A stretch of DNA of 64,000 nucleotides from Legionella cincinnatiensis (GCF_900452415.1 NZ_UGNX01000001.1:2108001-2172000); one strand, 5' to 3'. Positions 18,064-30,427 are shown, counted from the stretch's first letter. A program made the numbers and translations. Notes: generated by a model from the letters alone, not told the origin.

Positions 18064-19151
18064 AGACTATTTTCCTTTGCAAATTCAGACATGAATTCAA
18101 TTAAAGCATCTACTCCAGCCATAGGCATAGCATTATATAGGCTCGCACGAATCCCACCTACTAACCTATGTCCTTTTAATGCGTATAAACCTCTTAGCTG
18201 CGCCAATCTAAGAAATTCGCTTTCTAATTGAGTATTTTTAAGAGAAAAACATACATTAACCATAGAGCGTGCTTCATGATCTATCTCTGTACTATAAAAT
18301 TCTGAACTATCTATATACTGATATAATTTAGTTGCTTTTTGGCAATTGAGTCGATACATTGCATCAATCCCACCTTCTGCTTTTATCCAGCGAAACATTT
18401 TATCCGCTAAATAACAATTAAATACCGGCGGAGTAGCATAAAGCGAATGATGTTCCGCTTGAGTTTTATAATGAAGCATTGTCGGAACAGGAGGATTTGG
18501 CGCTCTTTCTAATAAATCATCCCGTATAATCACTATAGTTAAGCCAGCATTAGCTATGTTTTTCTGTGCACCTGCAAAAATCAAGCCAAATTTGCTCACA
18601 TCCAAAGGCTCACTAAGCAAAGAAGAAGTCATATCAGCAACTAAAGGGATTTCTTTAGTCGGAGGAACATAGGAAAACTGAACGCCATTAACCGTTTCAT
18701 TAGCCGTATAATAAACATAGGCGGTATTTTCATTGATTTTCCAGTCTTTCCGACTAGGAATGTTTTTATAGGAATTTTCTTCACTGCTGGCGATACAATA
18801 TGCTTTTTTTAAATATTGGGCTTCAGAGAAAGCTATGTGTGACCATATTCCAGTAACTATATAACCTGCTTGTTCATTCGGATGCAAAAGATTCATTGGA
18901 ATCATCGCAAATTGCGTACGAGCAGCTCCTCCTAAAAAGAGGACTTGGTAGTTTTGAGGAATGATTAGTAATTCCCTTAGTGTTTGTTCCGCATTACTTA
19001 ATAAGGTCATAAACTCTGAACTACGGTGCCCAACCTCGAGAACGGAAATACCTAAGTTTTGCCAATCAAGGAATTCTTCCTGGGCCTCTCGGAGTATGCA
19101 CTCCGGAAGCATCGCAGGTCCGGCACCAAAATTATATACTCGAGTTGTCAT
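18060..19151 (-). CDS. serC: Phosphoserine aminotransferase
   Basis: PLP enzyme of serine synthesis (also needed for pyridoxine). It begins [16 protein letters not shown], the family hallmark, which is why ATG 19151 is preferred over an upstream in-frame ATG at 19172. The PLP lysine is in [12 protein letters not shown] near residue 198. The gene starts inside the last 20 bases of gyrA and ends in a four-base overlap with aroA, giving a tightly packed operon. Confidence 0.95.
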   Translation of the reverse strand: MTTRVYNFGAGPAMLPECILREAQEEFLDWQNLGISVLEVGHRSSEFMTLLSNAEQTLRELLIIPQNYQVLFLGGAARTQFAMIPMNLLHPNEQAGYIVTGIWSHIAFSEAQYLKKAYCIASSEENSYKNIPSRKDWKINENTAYVYYTANETVNGVQFSYVPPTKEIPLVADMTSSLLSEPLDVSKFGLIFAGAQKNIANAGLTIVIIRDDLLERAPNPPVPTMLHYKTQAEHHSLYATPPVFNCYLADKMFRWIKAEGGIDAMYRLNCQKATKLYQYIDSSEFYSTEIDHEARSMVNVCFSLKNTQLESEFLRLAQLRGLYALKGHRLVGGIRASLYNAMPMAGVDALIEFMSEFAKENSL

Positions 19152-21732
19152 CACTACTTTCTTCAGTTTCAACTACATCATTATTTACGTCATTGGAATC
19201 TTCGCCTAAATCTTCAATTTTTTGCATTCCAACTACTTTTTCACCTGAGCTAACATTAATAAGACGAACACCTTGGGTATTTCTACCAATGACTGATAAT
19301 TCATTGACTTTAAAGCGCACTAGAGTTCCTTTATCAGTGATCAACATGGCTTCATCTGCATCGGTGACTTGCACTGAACGAACTACTTTACCATTACGTT
19401 CATTCACCTGAATTGAAATTACTCCCTGTCCTCCTCGGCCGGAAACACGATACTCATCAATTGAAGTGCGTTTACCATATCCATTTTCTGTGGCAGTCAA
19501 TATAGTTCCGTCAAGATGAGCAACAACTAAAGAAATTACTGCTTGTTCTTCTTCGATACGAATACCTCGTACTCCACGAGCAGTACGCCCCATCGGCCTT
19601 ACTTTATTTTCATCAAAGCGAACAACCTTGCCCGCATCAGTAAACAACATAATATCTTTGCTGCCATCAGTAATATCCACACCAACCAAGCTATCATCTT
19701 CATCCAGATCTACAGCAATAATTCCATTAGATCGTGGTCTACTAAAAGCATTTAAAGGTACTTTTTTAACGGTACCTTTTTTAGTTGCCATAAATACATA
19801 ATATCCATCCAAATATTCCCTTACCGGCAACATGGCATTAATTTCTTCACCTTCAGCAAGTGGTAATATATTAATAATCGGTCGACCACGAGAAATACGA
19901 CTCGCTAAAGGAAGCTCATACGCTTTTAACCAATAAAGCTTTCCATGATTCGAGAAACAGAGCAAAGTATCATGAGTACTTGCAATGACTAAACGAGAAA
20001 CAAAATCTTCATCTTTAACATTTGTAGCTGATTTTCCCTTGCCTCCACGACGTTGAGCTTGATATGCGCTAATTGGTTGATATTTAACATATCCTTGATG
20101 TGATAAGGTTACAACGACGTGCTCTTCAGTAATTAAGTCTTCAATAGTTAAGTCTTCTTGTGATTCAATAATTTCAGTACGACGTTCGTCACCAAACTGA
20201 GTTTTTATTTCAACAAATTCATCACGAATGACTTGCATCAACCGCTCTGGTGAAGCCAATATTTCTAACAACTCTCGAATCAGCGTTAATAACTCTTCGA
20301 ATTCATCTAATATTTTATCTTGTTCTAAAGCAGTTAAACGATGAAGTCTTAATTCAAGAATAGCTTGAGCTTGTGCCTCTGATAACTTATATCCTTCGGT
20401 ACTCAAACCAAACTCAGCAGCCAAATCATCGGGGCGCGAAGCATCTGAGCCTGCTCGTTCCAACATCGCTTTAACCATACCTGGTTGCCATAGTTTCGCA
20501 AGCAAGGCTTGTTTTGCATCTTGAGGAGTGGGTGATTGTTTAATTAAAGCAATCATCTCATCGATATTGGCTAAAGCAATCCCCAAACCCTCTAACAAAT
20601 GCGCGCGACTTCGCGCTTTCTTTAATTCAAATAAAGTTCTTCTCGTTACTACTTCACGTCTATGTTTGATAAAATACTCTAGAATTTGTTTCAAATTCAA
20701 AGTACGCGGCTGTCCATCCACCAATGCAACCATGTTAATTCCAAAAACATTTTGCATCTGAGTCTGAGTATATAAGTTATTTAAAATAACATCTGCAATT
20801 TCTTGTCGTTTCAATTCAATAACGACACGCATTCCTTGCTTATCTGATTCATCCCTAAGGCCCGAAATTCCTTCAATTTTCTTGTCTCTTACTAATTCAG
20901 CAATTCGCTCAACTAAACGTGCTTTATTGACTTGATATGGAAGCTCAGTAATGATAATCGATTGACGGCCAGAATCCTCATCAGTTTCAATTTCTGTTCG
21001 CGCTCGAATAATGGCGCGCCCTTTTCCTGTACGATAGCCTTGAATGATTCCAGCTCTACCATTAATGATGGCAGCAGTAGGAAAATCAGGGCCAGGAATA
21101 ATTTGCATAATCTCATCTAAACTAATTTCGGGATCATCAACTAAAGCGATGCATGCATTAATCACTTCACTAAGATTATGAGGTGGAATATTAGTGGCCA
21201 TGCCTACAGCAATACCTGAAGAACCATTTACCAATAAATTAGGTACTCTTGAAGGCAATACCACAGGAGCGAATTCGGTTTCATCATAGTTAGGGCTAAA
21301 ATCAACCGTCTCTTTATCCAAATCAGCTAACAAAGCATGCGCTACTTTAGACATTCTTACTTCGGTATATCGCATTGCTGCCGGAGCATCACCATCTACT
21401 GAACCGAAGTTACCCTGACCATCTACCAAAAGATAGCGCAGCGAAAAAGGCTGTGCCATGCGCACAATCGTATCATAAACCGCGGTGTCGCCATGTGGAT
21501 GGTATTTACCAATCACATCCCCTACCACACGTGCAGATTTTTTATAAGGTTTATTCCAATCATTACCTAACTCACTCATCGCGTAAAGAACACGTCGATG
21601 AACAGGTTTAAGTCCATCACGCACATCAGGCAAGGCTCTGCCTACAATGACACTCATTGCATAATCCAAATAGGATTGTTTTAACTCATCTTCAATATTA
21701 ACTGGCAAGACTTCTTTCGCTAGATCAACCAT
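19132..21732 (-). CDS. gyrA: DNA gyrase subunit A
   Basis: An 866-residue type IIA topoisomerase subunit. Catalytic Tyr122 is in MRYTEVRM; the quinolone region reads [10 protein letters not shown] with Thr83 and Asp87, the unmutated state for this genus. The GyrA-box QRRGGKG is present near residue 555, with the beta-pinwheel repeats after it. ATG 21732 (MVDLAKEV) is chosen; the longer frame to 21780 adds an unsupported 16 residues. The last 20 bases overlap serC. Confidence 0.97.
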   Translation of the reverse strand: MVDLAKEVLPVNIEDELKQSYLDYAMSVIVGRALPDVRDGLKPVHRRVLYAMSELGNDWNKPYKKSARVVGDVIGKYHPHGDTAVYDTIVRMAQPFSLRYLLVDGQGNFGSVDGDAPAAMRYTEVRMSKVAHALLADLDKETVDFSPNYDETEFAPVVLPSRVPNLLVNGSSGIAVGMATNIPPHNLSEVINACIALVDDPEISLDEIMQIIPGPDFPTAAIINGRAGIIQGYRTGKGRAIIRARTEIETDEDSGRQSIIITELPYQVNKARLVERIAELVRDKKIEGISGLRDESDKQGMRVVIELKRQEIADVILNNLYTQTQMQNVFGINMVALVDGQPRTLNLKQILEYFIKHRREVVTRRTLFELKKARSRAHLLEGLGIALANIDEMIALIKQSPTPQDAKQALLAKLWQPGMVKAMLERAGSDASRPDDLAAEFGLSTEGYKLSEAQAQAILELRLHRLTALEQDKILDEFEELLTLIRELLEILASPERLMQVIRDEFVEIKTQFGDERRTEIIESQEDLTIEDLITEEHVVVTLSHQGYVKYQPISAYQAQRRGGKGKSATNVKDEDFVSRLVIASTHDTLLCFSNHGKLYWLKAYELPLASRISRGRPIINILPLAEGEEINAMLPVREYLDGYYVFMATKKGTVKKVPLNAFSRPRSNGIIAVDLDEDDSLVGVDITDGSKDIMLFTDAGKVVRFDENKVRPMGRTARGVRGIRIEEEQAVISLVVAHLDGTILTATENGYGKRTSIDEYRVSGRGGQGVISIQVNERNGKVVRSVQVTDADEAMLITDKGTLVRFKVNELSVIGRNTQGVRLINVSSGEKVVGMQKIEDLGEDSNDVNNDVVETEESSDDNSSI

Positions 21733-21954
21733 AGTTTGGACGTATCCTTGATGAAAAATTTTAATGATGAAGAATAGCATACAGACGCATTTAATTAAAT
21801 GTCTGTACTAAATATGACTAAGCGAAAAATAGGAAGCTTTTAATAATTTTAAATGTGGCAGTTAAAAATTATGGCGCATGCTGCACTACAGCATTATCTC
21901 AATAATTTTATTATTTTCTACTGTAATTCTTTCAAATTCTAACCCATAATAAAA

Positions 21955-21982
21955 TTGACTGTAAGTGCTCATTTTGTATATA
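21955..21982 (+). promoter_or_regulatory. Sigma-70-type promoter of gltA
   Basis: TTGACT at 21955-21960 and TATATA at 21977-21982 are separated by 16 bases, about 40 bases before the gltA start. The rest of the gyrA-gltA gap (21733-21954) must hold the divergent gyrA promoter, which I could not place. Confidence 0.65.
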
Positions 21983-22024
21983 GTGCCACCCACAAACAAC
22001 AAGAATCCTTAATCAGGAGTAGCA

Positions 22025-23296
22025 ATGACTAAAAAAATAGCTAAACTCAGTATCGAAGGCCAAGAGCCGCTTGAACTACCCGTTTATACACCCACTTTAG
22101 GGAACGATGTGATTGATATCACTCAACTGGGTGCTCGTGGCGTATTTACCTTTGATCAAGGCTTTTTATCTACTGCTTCCTGCGAATCCAAAATTACCTA
22201 TATTGATGGCGATAAAGGTATTTTGCTCTATCGAGGTTATCCAATAGAGCAACTTGCTGAGAAAAAAGATTTTCTTGATGTAAGTTATCTCTTACTTAAT
22301 GGTGAATTACCTAATGCTGAAGAAAAGAAAAAATTTGTTGGCTTAATTAATAACCATACTATGGTACATCAACAAATGTATCAATTCTTAAATGGTTTTC
22401 GTCGTGATGCACATCCTATGGCAATTATGGTAGGAATGGTTGGTGCTCTTTCTGCTTTCTACCATGACACTATGGATCTGAATAATGCAGAAGATCGCTT
22501 TATTTCAGCGATTCGTATGGTTGCAAAAATGCCTACTTTTGCGGCTATGAGTTATAAATATTCAATAGGATTGCCTTATATTTATCCCCAAAATAAGATG
22601 TCTTATGCTGAAAACTTCTTACATATGATGTTCAGCGTTCCAACAGAAGAATCAACTCCTGATCCAGTTCTCGTGCGGGCAATGGATACTATATTTATTT
22701 TGCATGCGGATCACGAGCAAAATGCATCCACTTCCACAGTACGGCTTGCTGGTTCAACAGGTGCCAATCCTTTTGCATGCATTTCTGCAGGTATTGGAGC
22801 GTTATGGGGCCCTGCTCATGGTGGTGCAAATGAAGCCTGCTTAAACATGCTTAAGGAAATTGGAAGTGTAGATCGAATTCAACATTACATTAAACGAGCA
22901 AAAGATAAAGATGATCCATTCCGCTTAATGGGTTTTGGCCATCGTGTGTATAAAAGCTATGATCCCAGAGCTAAAGTGATGCGTCAAACGTGTTACGATG
23001 TTTTGGAAGCTGTGGGTGCAAAAGATGCTCCTTTGTTCAAATTAGCCATGGAGTTAGAACGCATTGCTCTTGAAGATGATTATTTTATTGAGAAAAAACT
23101 TTATCCTAATGTTGATTTCTATTCAGGATTAACATTAAGTGCTATTGGTATCCCAACAAATATGTTTACTGTAGTATTCGCGCTGGCTCGTACAGTAGGC
23201 TGGATGAGTCATTGGATGGAAATGGTTGCTACCAAATCAAGAATAGGTAGACCTCGTCAGCTTTATACTGGTGAAAAAACCAGAAAGGTACCTTAA
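22025..23296 (+). CDS. gltA: Citrate synthase
   Basis: Condenses acetyl-CoA and oxaloacetate at the entry of the TCA cycle. This is the hexameric type II form at 423 residues, with the catalytic His in [10 protein letters not shown] near residue 263 and [14 protein letters not shown] near 302, and the Asp in NVDFYSG near 360. A ribosome site CAGGAG precedes the ATG. It is a single gene divergent from gyrA. Confidence 0.96.
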   Translation: MTKKIAKLSIEGQEPLELPVYTPTLGNDVIDITQLGARGVFTFDQGFLSTASCESKITYIDGDKGILLYRGYPIEQLAEKKDFLDVSYLLLNGELPNAEEKKKFVGLINNHTMVHQQMYQFLNGFRRDAHPMAIMVGMVGALSAFYHDTMDLNNAEDRFISAIRMVAKMPTFAAMSYKYSIGLPYIYPQNKMSYAENFLHMMFSVPTEESTPDPVLVRAMDTIFILHADHEQNASTSTVRLAGSTGANPFACISAGIGALWGPAHGGANEACLNMLKEIGSVDRIQHYIKRAKDKDDPFRLMGFGHRVYKSYDPRAKVMRQTCYDVLEAVGAKDAPLFKLAMELERIALEDDYFIEKKLYPNVDFYSGLTLSAIGIPTNMFTVVFALARTVGWMSHWMEMVATKSRIGRPRQLYTGEKTRKVP

Positions 23297-23787
23297 CAAG
23301 CGTAAATGTGGCATAAAAAGCAGGTAAATGCTTTTTATGTCACTTCACCTACATTAATTTGTTCCTTGCTAAAACACAACATCATACTTGTCAGAAAAGC
23401 ATCCTATCATTGTTCAAAACAACAGGAATGATAAAGCCTTAGCTCCTACCAATTCGTAATAATTTAATGTCAGTATGGATAGAGATATAACATAGATAAA
23501 TTTTCATATACCAGCATTCTTTTGAATCTTTGGAAATAAAATCCTACATGCAATATGGATAGGATTGTACTGTAGTTTGAATTAAATCCAACAACTCCCT
23601 GATTGCAACAAAAAACATAGTATAGTGCGGGTAGCTCGGATTACAGCTTTGCCTCCGGGGGCTGCAGAAGAAGGAATCAGTTTCCTTAAATGGTCGCCAT
23701 TAAGTTGCTCGGGTAAAGGCATGAAGCCTAAACCCGGTTTCATTTTGCTTGATTCAATACAAATAGGGTGTTGTGCTAACGGTTATT
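23297..23787. other. Gap between gltA and the glutamate dehydrogenase, with a duplicated gene end
   Basis: This stretch holds a second, decayed copy of the end of the glutamate dehydrogenase gene (23559-23625). To its right is about 180 bases of unusually GC-richer sequence (about 23,626-23,800) that I cannot name. A plus-strand frame across 23625-23828 has no recognisable product and overlaps the dehydrogenase end. Confidence 0.5.
23559..23625 (-). repeat. Partial duplicate of the glutamate dehydrogenase 3' end (copy A)
   Basis: These 67 bases match 23812-23878 at 62 positions with no gaps, 253 bases apart. Read on the minus strand, copy A encodes YTMFFVAIRELLDL and then a different short ending with its own stop, whereas the functional copy ends in ALEEQEA. 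The gene end has therefore been duplicated and the copies have begun to drift. Confidence 0.85.
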
Positions 23788-26700
23788 CTATGCCTCCTGC
23801 TCTTCTAAGGCATAGGATTGTATTGTAGTTTGGGTTAAATCCAACAATTCTCTGATTGCAACAAAAAACATAGTATAGTTTAGGACTGTACTTGCTTTCA
23901 GATCAGCTAAAATGTAACGCCAACGTTGAATTAATGCCCTATGTGAGTCACCCCAAGAAGTAAGACGTGCTTCCAGATCAGGATTATCGCTATCATAGTT
24001 AATTAATCCAGCGGTAAGTTGGCGTTGTTGCCAATCTAGATCATCTCGCAGTGCTTCTCTAGATAAAGATTCCCAATGATTTTCGCTAGGATGAATAATG
24101 ATTTGTTTTCTTATCCAGGCAAGATCTAAGAATTCACCTATTCCATAATAAATTTCAGCAACCTTTGCAACACTCATATTTTTCTTATAGGCAATTTCAA
24201 TCATGTCAGTTGCCGCAAATAAGCCACGAGATATAGTTAACTCATGAGCCAATGTGGGCGAAATACCCTCATCAATCAACTTTTGATAATGCTCTTGGTA
24301 CTTAACACGCCGTTCTTCACTTAAAATAGAAGGTATAGATTTCTTCAGTGCAATTATCCCATCTGCATAGAGTTGTACAACTTCTGAAATATCTATCGCT
24401 TTCCGTTGACTACGCAAGAACCAACGAGTAATACGTCTTGCAAGTCTGGCATATAACATCATCATCTCAATTTGTTGCTTAGCACTTATCTTAGTACCTA
24501 GCTCCTCAATTTGTCTCCAGACAGATTCTAAGTTAAGAACGGAGCGAGTAATGATGTACGCTTTGACAATCGCAGAAACAGGTGCGCCAGTTTCATCCTG
24601 TAATCTATAAACATAAGTAAAACCCATTTCATTAACTATAATATTGCTTAATTTTGTAGCAATTATTTCTCGTCTTAATGGATGAGATTGCATTTGTTTG
24701 CTAAAACGCTCTTGTAAAGGTATTGGAAATGAACAGGTTAAAAAATACTCCATATACGCTTCTTCGGGAACACCTGATGCCAGAATTTGTTCTTTCAAAA
24801 TCGTTTTACTGTAGCACATCAAAACTGCAATACTGGGGCGCATTAATCCTTTCCCCATTAATTTGCGCTCCATAATCGCCTTGTCATCAGGTAAGTATTC
24901 TAAACTACGATCAATTTTTCCGGTGCGCTCTAGCTCATTGATATAGCGACTTTGGAGATCCAAGACTTGCAAAGGTTGAGAAGCAGTTAGGCTGATTGCA
25001 CGCGTTTGTAAGAAATTGTCTCTCAGAACTAACCTGCTCACTTCATTGGTCATTTCTATTAAAAGTTCATTTCTTTGTTTGGGAGTCAAATCACCACTTG
25101 CCACAATACTGTTTAGTAAAATTTTAATATTTACTTCTTTATCAGAACAGTTCACTCCGCCAGAGTTATCAATAAAATCAGTATATACCATCCCCCCATT
25201 TAAAGAGTATTCGACTCGAGCCAATTGGGTTAAACCTAAATTACCCCCTTCACCTATAACTTTACAACGGAGTTGTTTTGCATTAACTCGAGTTGCATCG
25301 TTAGTCCTATCACCTACATGGGTATTCGACTCAGTACTGGCTTTTACATAAGTACCAATTCCGGCACTCCAAAGTAAATCAACCTTAGCTTTTAAAATCG
25401 CTTTAATTAATTCATTAGGCTCAATTTCAGTCTGTTTAATACCTAAAGCTGCTTGCATTTCCTTACTGACGGGAATTGATTTAGCATTGCGATTAAAAAC
25501 CCCTCCTCCCTTAGAAATTAGTTTTTTATCATAATCAGTCCAATTTGACCGGGGTAAATGAAATAAACGCTCACGCTCTTTAAAACTCTCTTCCGCATTA
25601 GGATTAGGATCAACAAAAATATGTATATGGTTAAAGGCACCAATTAACTTGATATGCCTTGATAACAACATTCCATTACCAAAGACATCTCCAGCCATAT
25701 CACCAATACCAACCACAGTAAAATCGTTATTTTCAATGTCTATATCTAACTCATAGAAATGGCGTTTCACAGATTCCCAGGCGCCTTTAGCAGTAATCCC
25801 CATTTTTTTATGGTCATAGCCCACTGAACCACCCGAAGCAAAAGCATCGCCTAACCAAAAACCATATTCTTGAGAAATTGCATTTGCAAGATCAGAAAAG
25901 GTGGCCGTGCCTTTATCTGCAGCAACAACAAGATAAGGATCATCCTCATCAAAACAGACAACATTTTTGGGTTTAACTACCTTACCATCAATATAATTAT
26001 CAGTAATGTCTAATAAGCCACGTATAAATAATTGATAACAACTGATTCCTTCAGCCATTATTTCTTCTCGTGTACCATTAACAGGCAAGAACTTGGGTAC
26101 AAAACCACCTTTAGCGCCGCTTGGTACAATTACTGAGTTTTTCACTTGTTGTGCTTTCATTAAACCAAGTATTTCTGTACGGAAATCTTCTCTTCGATCT
26201 GACCAACGTAACCCTCCTCGAGCCACTTTACCGCAACGCAAATGAACTCCTTCAAAACGAGGTGAATAAACAAAAATTTCAAACATTGGATGGGGTTTGG
26301 GTACACCCGGAATTATTTTGCTATTCAGTTTCAAGGAAATGTAAGGATTGTGATGCCCATTTTTATTAATTTGATAAAAATTAGTACGCAATGTCGCACT
26401 AATAGCATGAATATATTGTCTAATTATCTTATCTTCATCAAGGTTTGATACTCCATCAAGATCAGCTAAGATTTCAATGGACAAATCAGTAAAACGATCT
26501 TCTCGATTAGGATCATCAGCTGGATTGCAACGAATCTCAAACAACGTTACTAATTTTTTAGCAATAGCAACATTATTATTTAAAGCCATTTCCATATAAT
26601 CTTGGCTAAAAGTAATGCCAATTTGTTTAAAATATTTAGCATAGGTACGTAAAACAGCCACCTCACGCCAATTTAGGCCGGCTGCTAAAACTAACTGATT

Positions 26701-28665
26701 AAAGCCATCATTTTCAGCTTCACCAAACCAAACTTTAGCAAAAGCATTTTGAAATAACTCTTTAATTTCATCAAGATCGAACTCAGTGGATTTATTATAT
26801 TGCATAGCAAAATCATTAATCCAAGTAACCTTACCATCATCAAACTTTAATGGATAAGGGCGTTCACTAATCGCACGCAACCCTAGCTTTTCCAATATGG
26901 GTAAAACATCAGAGAGTGGAATCGTCGAATCATGTTGATAAACTTTTAATCTAAAACTATTTTCTGATTCATCCAATGGCTTATAAAAATTAATTCCCAA
27001 AGGATTTTCAGGCGTAAGCATTTCAATATGCTTAATATCATATACTGCAGTTCTGGGAGAAAACATATCACGATAAGCAATGGGAAATGCATTTTTATAC
27101 TGGGCATACAAACAATTTGCTTGCTCCTCTCCATATGACTCATATAAATGAGTTTGCAAATCATCTGCCCATGAGCGTCCCGCTTCGATCAGTTTCTTTT
27201 CAATTTCTTTTAAATCGTATTCAAGAGGCAATTGAGGATTAATTTTAATAATAAAATGAACACGTGCTAACACTGATTCTGTAAACTGTTGCGAATATGT
27301 AGTCTCAATCGAATTAAAACTCTCATCAAGAATTTTCTTCATAGTCATTCTTAATTCTGTATTGATTCTTTCCTTAGGAACATACACCAGACATGAAACA
27401 AAACGGTGATAAACATCCATTCGCGCAAACAAACGAATACGCTTTCTATCTTGCATGTAAAAAATACCCATTGCAATTTCGAGAATTTCATCTTCAGTTC
27501 CCTGAATTAAATCATCGCGCGGCAAAGTTTCAAGAATATTTAACAAAACTTTACCTGCATGACTTCTGGGATTAAGTCCAGAATTTTCCATAATGAGCGC
27601 TACTTTACGACGCAAAAATGGAATTTGTTTGGGGTTAGTGTGATAAGCAGCTGAAGTATACAAACCAATAATTCTTCGCTCCCCAATAACCTCTCCTTCT
27701 GCGTTAAAACGCTTAATACCTATATAATCGGTATAAGCATCACGATGTACGCTTGCCAATGTATTGGTTTTTGAGGTCACTAATATGCGAGGAGATAAAG
27801 AAAATTCTCGTGCCTCAGGAGTCATTGCAGAAATGCTACGCGCCATTGATTTTGTAACATTTTCACGCAAAAGTCCTAATCCTGTGTCAGGTATTGCTTG
27901 TAAAACTGTTTCTTTCCCTTTTTGTACAAGCTCATAATCCCGCATGCCTAAAAAAGTAAAATGATGGTCTTCAATCCAATGTAGAAAAGCCTTGGTCTCC
28001 TCCACTTCATCCATGTCGAGCACTGAAGAAACTTTATCGATCTCAGCAATTGCCTCGCGAACCGCGGCGCGCATTTTTTCCCAGTCTTCAAAAACAACTC
28101 TATTATCCTCAAGGGCTCTTTCGCATCCTTTATGCAATTGTTCAAGCATTTCAGGATCGGTTTGTCGATCAATTTCAAGAAATATTGGAGCTTCATGAAG
28201 TACTCCTGTTTCAGCGGTCAATTGATTACGCGGTAAAATCTCACAAATTTTATTATCTTTATCTCTTTTAACGCGAATCCCGCCCATATGAATTGTTAAA
28301 TGAGATGATAATCCCATTCTATGGATTACTAGACGAATTGAATCAACTAGAAAAGGCATATCATCACAAATCACTTCAATCACAGTATGTGTCGTTTGCC
28401 AGCCGTGCCGTTCAAAATCTGGATTATAAATTCTTATTTTCGTTTCATGTGGAGCACGTTCATTAATCAAGGACCAAAAATTAACTACAGCCCCATAAAG
28501 ATCATCCAGATTCCATGCATCAAGATCTTCCATAGCCACAGTACCATATAACTGTTTGGCAAATTCGGCGCAGAATTCAGCTTGACTACCAATCATAGAG
28601 CTTTTAATTTTATCTACAATGGCTTCAATTAATACATCTTTACCCTCTTCAAACTTATAAGACAT
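23788..28665 (-). CDS. NAD-specific glutamate dehydrogenase, large (about 180 kDa) type
   Basis: Oxidative deamination of glutamate to 2-oxoglutarate, important in an organism that lives on amino acids. At 1625 residues it is the large GDH class, with long N-terminal ACT-like regulatory domains, a catalytic core and a C-terminal helical part. In the core, VPSGAKGGFVPKF lies near residue 850, GDMAGDVFGNG near 985 and the nucleotide-site GEGGNLGLTQLAR near 1135. It reads from a gap that also holds a palindrome (28728-28770). Its last codons lie in a 67-base direct repeat. Confidence 0.93.
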   Translation of the reverse strand: MSYKFEEGKDVLIEAIVDKIKSSMIGSQAEFCAEFAKQLYGTVAMEDLDAWNLDDLYGAVVNFWSLINERAPHETKIRIYNPDFERHGWQTTHTVIEVICDDMPFLVDSIRLVIHRMGLSSHLTIHMGGIRVKRDKDNKICEILPRNQLTAETGVLHEAPIFLEIDRQTDPEMLEQLHKGCERALEDNRVVFEDWEKMRAAVREAIAEIDKVSSVLDMDEVEETKAFLHWIEDHHFTFLGMRDYELVQKGKETVLQAIPDTGLGLLRENVTKSMARSISAMTPEAREFSLSPRILVTSKTNTLASVHRDAYTDYIGIKRFNAEGEVIGERRIIGLYTSAAYHTNPKQIPFLRRKVALIMENSGLNPRSHAGKVLLNILETLPRDDLIQGTEDEILEIAMGIFYMQDRKRIRLFARMDVYHRFVSCLVYVPKERINTELRMTMKKILDESFNSIETTYSQQFTESVLARVHFIIKINPQLPLEYDLKEIEKKLIEAGRSWADDLQTHLYESYGEEQANCLYAQYKNAFPIAYRDMFSPRTAVYDIKHIEMLTPENPLGINFYKPLDESENSFRLKVYQHDSTIPLSDVLPILEKLGLRAISERPYPLKFDDGKVTWINDFAMQYNKSTEFDLDEIKELFQNAFAKVWFGEAENDGFNQLVLAAGLNWREVAVLRTYAKYFKQIGITFSQDYMEMALNNNVAIAKKLVTLFEIRCNPADDPNREDRFTDLSIEILADLDGVSNLDEDKIIRQYIHAISATLRTNFYQINKNGHHNPYISLKLNSKIIPGVPKPHPMFEIFVYSPRFEGVHLRCGKVARGGLRWSDRREDFRTEILGLMKAQQVKNSVIVPSGAKGGFVPKFLPVNGTREEIMAEGISCYQLFIRGLLDITDNYIDGKVVKPKNVVCFDEDDPYLVVAADKGTATFSDLANAISQEYGFWLGDAFASGGSVGYDHKKMGITAKGAWESVKRHFYELDIDIENNDFTVVGIGDMAGDVFGNGMLLSRHIKLIGAFNHIHIFVDPNPNAEESFKERERLFHLPRSNWTDYDKKLISKGGGVFNRNAKSIPVSKEMQAALGIKQTEIEPNELIKAILKAKVDLLWSAGIGTYVKASTESNTHVGDRTNDATRVNAKQLRCKVIGEGGNLGLTQLARVEYSLNGGMVYTDFIDNSGGVNCSDKEVNIKILLNSIVASGDLTPKQRNELLIEMTNEVSRLVLRDNFLQTRAISLTASQPLQVLDLQSRYINELERTGKIDRSLEYLPDDKAIMERKLMGKGLMRPSIAVLMCYSKTILKEQILASGVPEEAYMEYFLTCSFPIPLQERFSKQMQSHPLRREIIATKLSNIIVNEMGFTYVYRLQDETGAPVSAIVKAYIITRSVLNLESVWRQIEELGTKISAKQQIEMMMLYARLARRITRWFLRSQRKAIDISEVVQLYADGIIALKKSIPSILSEERRVKYQEHYQKLIDEGISPTLAHELTISRGLFAATDMIEIAYKKNMSVAKVAEIYYGIGEFLDLAWIRKQIIIHPSENHWESLSREALRDDLDWQQRQLTAGLINYDSDNPDLEARLTSWGDSHRALIQRWRYILADLKASTVLNYTMFFVAIRELLDLTQTTIQSYALEEQEA
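23812..23878 (-). repeat. Partial duplicate of the glutamate dehydrogenase 3' end (copy B, inside the gene)
   Basis: The copy that is in frame with the rest of the dehydrogenase. See 23559-23625 for its partner. Both keep the reading frame, and the changes between them are mostly transitions. Confidence 0.85.
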
Positions 28666-28727
28666 TGTTTTACCTCGTCGATTTTGCCTCGGCCCTGCAG
28701 CGAGAATTATTGTTTAAATAAATAACC

Positions 28728-28770
28728 AGCCACTCATACCTCACTGCAGTGACAAGAGATAAGAGTGGCT
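28728..28770. repeat. Inverted repeat upstream of the glutamate dehydrogenase
   Basis: Arms AGCCACTC (28728-28735) and GAGTGGCT (28763-28770) enclose a second perfect palindrome CACTGCAGTG (28742-28751). It lies between the end of the aldehyde dehydrogenase gene and the dehydrogenase start, so it may be a terminator for the former or an operator for the latter. Confidence 0.5.
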
Positions 28771-28839
28771 CAAAAATTATGTTTTACTCAAGCATCTTGA
28801 TACTTCATCCTCTCGAAGATTAATATCAATGCCTTATCA

Positions 28840-30213
28840 TTAAGAGTTACCAACTGCTATGGTTTTGATATTAACAAATTCTAATATACCTTCTCTTGAT
28901 AATTCACGACCATAGCCAGACTCTTTTATTCCACCAAATGGTAACCTAGGGTCAGATGCAACAAAAGCATTGACAAAACATACTCCGACATCAATTTCAT
29001 AGGTCGCAATATGTTCCCCTTTTTCTAAATCACGAGTAAACACAGCCGCACCTAAGCCATATTGGCTTTGATTGGCATAGGCTATGGCTTCTTTTTCATT
29101 ATTGGCTGAAATAATAGCAATAACAGGCCCAAATAACTCTTCATCAAAAGCAGGCATGCCTGGTGTTACATTAGTTAACAAAGTTGGTGGGTAAAAATAC
29201 CCTTGACCGTCAGGAATTATACCACCAAGCAATAATTTAGCACCTTGTTTCAGTGATTTTTCTACTTGCAAATGCAAGCTGTCTCTCAAGTCCAAACGAG
29301 CCAAAGGACCAAGTTTAGTATCTGGATGAAGTGGGTCTCCCATTTTAAATCCAGCCATTTGTTCCATTATTTTTTGAACTAACTCATTTTCAATAGATTT
29401 TAAAACAATGATACGCTTAGCAGCAATACAAACTTGGCCTGAATTATTTAATCTTGAATTAACAATACAGTTTGCAGCCAAATCAAGATCAGCATCTTCA
29501 AGTACCAAATAAGGATCATTTCCACCAAGCTCTAAAACAGATTTCTTCAAAAATTTTCCTGCATGTCCTGCAACAGCACTTCCAGCGCGCCCACTACCAG
29601 TCAAAGTTACAGCAATAACAGATGGATGTTCAATTACTTTAGCTGCTCCATCATTATCAACAATTAAATGTTGGAAAACATGGGGCGGAAAACCTGCCTC
29701 TAAAAAAAGCTGCTCTATCTTATTTCCTGTACCTGTTGAAATAGGCGCATGCTTTAAAGCCGCGACATTCCCCGCCATTAATGATGGAACCGCAAAACGA
29801 AATACCTGCCAAAATGGGAAGTTCCATGGCATAATAGCAAAGACTATCCCTAAAGGTAGATGGCATACTTTGGCTTTTCTCATCTCAGTTTGTACAATTT
29901 TAGGCGCAAGATACTCCTCCGCATGCTCCGCATAATGCTCACATAGCCAAGCACATTTATTAATTTCTGCCTTACCTGCGGTGATTGGCTTTCCCATCTC
30001 ATAAGTCATTAATTGTGCAAGCTCGTCAGTTTTATTTTTTAAAAGCTGTGCAAGTTGCAGCATTAATGATTTTCTTTGGGTAAACGATGTCTGCTTCCAT
30101 GATAAATAGGCTTTGTGACCTTGATTTAGTTTTTCATGAATTTCCTTTATACTCAGACAATCATAGCTTTGTAAAACTTGTTCTGTTGTGGGATTTATTG
30201 TTTGAATTTTCAT
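28840..30213 (-). CDS. NAD(P)-dependent aldehyde dehydrogenase, succinate-semialdehyde type
   Basis: A 457-residue ALDH-fold enzyme. The catalytic Glu is in VLELGGNDP near residue 230 and the nucleophile Cys262 in [18 protein letters not shown] near 130 is the cofactor region. Overall pattern fits the SSADH/GabD-SadA class, but the substrate cannot be fixed from sequence. ATG 30213 ([12 protein letters not shown]) is preferred to the longer frame from 30228. It ends in an isolated position before the glutamate dehydrogenase; both would act in glutamate/GABA catabolism. Confidence 0.85.
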   Translation of the reverse strand: MKIQTINPTTEQVLQSYDCLSIKEIHEKLNQGHKAYLSWKQTSFTQRKSLMLQLAQLLKNKTDELAQLMTYEMGKPITAGKAEINKCAWLCEHYAEHAEEYLAPKIVQTEMRKAKVCHLPLGIVFAIMPWNFPFWQVFRFAVPSLMAGNVAALKHAPISTGTGNKIEQLFLEAGFPPHVFQHLIVDNDGAAKVIEHPSVIAVTLTGSGRAGSAVAGHAGKFLKKSVLELGGNDPYLVLEDADLDLAANCIVNSRLNNSGQVCIAAKRIIVLKSIENELVQKIMEQMAGFKMGDPLHPDTKLGPLARLDLRDSLHLQVEKSLKQGAKLLLGGIIPDGQGYFYPPTLLTNVTPGMPAFDEELFGPVIAIISANNEKEAIAYANQSQYGLGAAVFTRDLEKGEHIATYEIDVGVCFVNAFVASDPRLPFGGIKESGYGRELSREGILEFVNIKTIAVGNS

Positions 30214-30427
30214 TGTATCTCCATACAAAATAAAAGTATATTTAACTCAAAGTTAACAACTCTCCTTGCGTACTACTTTTGATTATTGATACTATTTTTA
30301 TGTTTTACGCTTTATTATAAAAAAGTAGTAGTCAATATATTAAATAGACTTGTTTATTATCTTCGAAATTCGCTTTTAGAAGAATACTTTTTTAAATAAT
30401 GGATTTCTATTAACCCTAGGATAATTG

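Noticed and set aside
20913..21116. Frames inside gyrA, rpsA and glutamate dehydrogenase on both strands
   Set aside because: All overlap long, well-recognised genes and have no family features.
23625..23828. Plus-strand frame of 67 codons
   Set aside because: No recognisable product; it overlaps the end of the dehydrogenase and lies in the duplicated, GC-richer scar.
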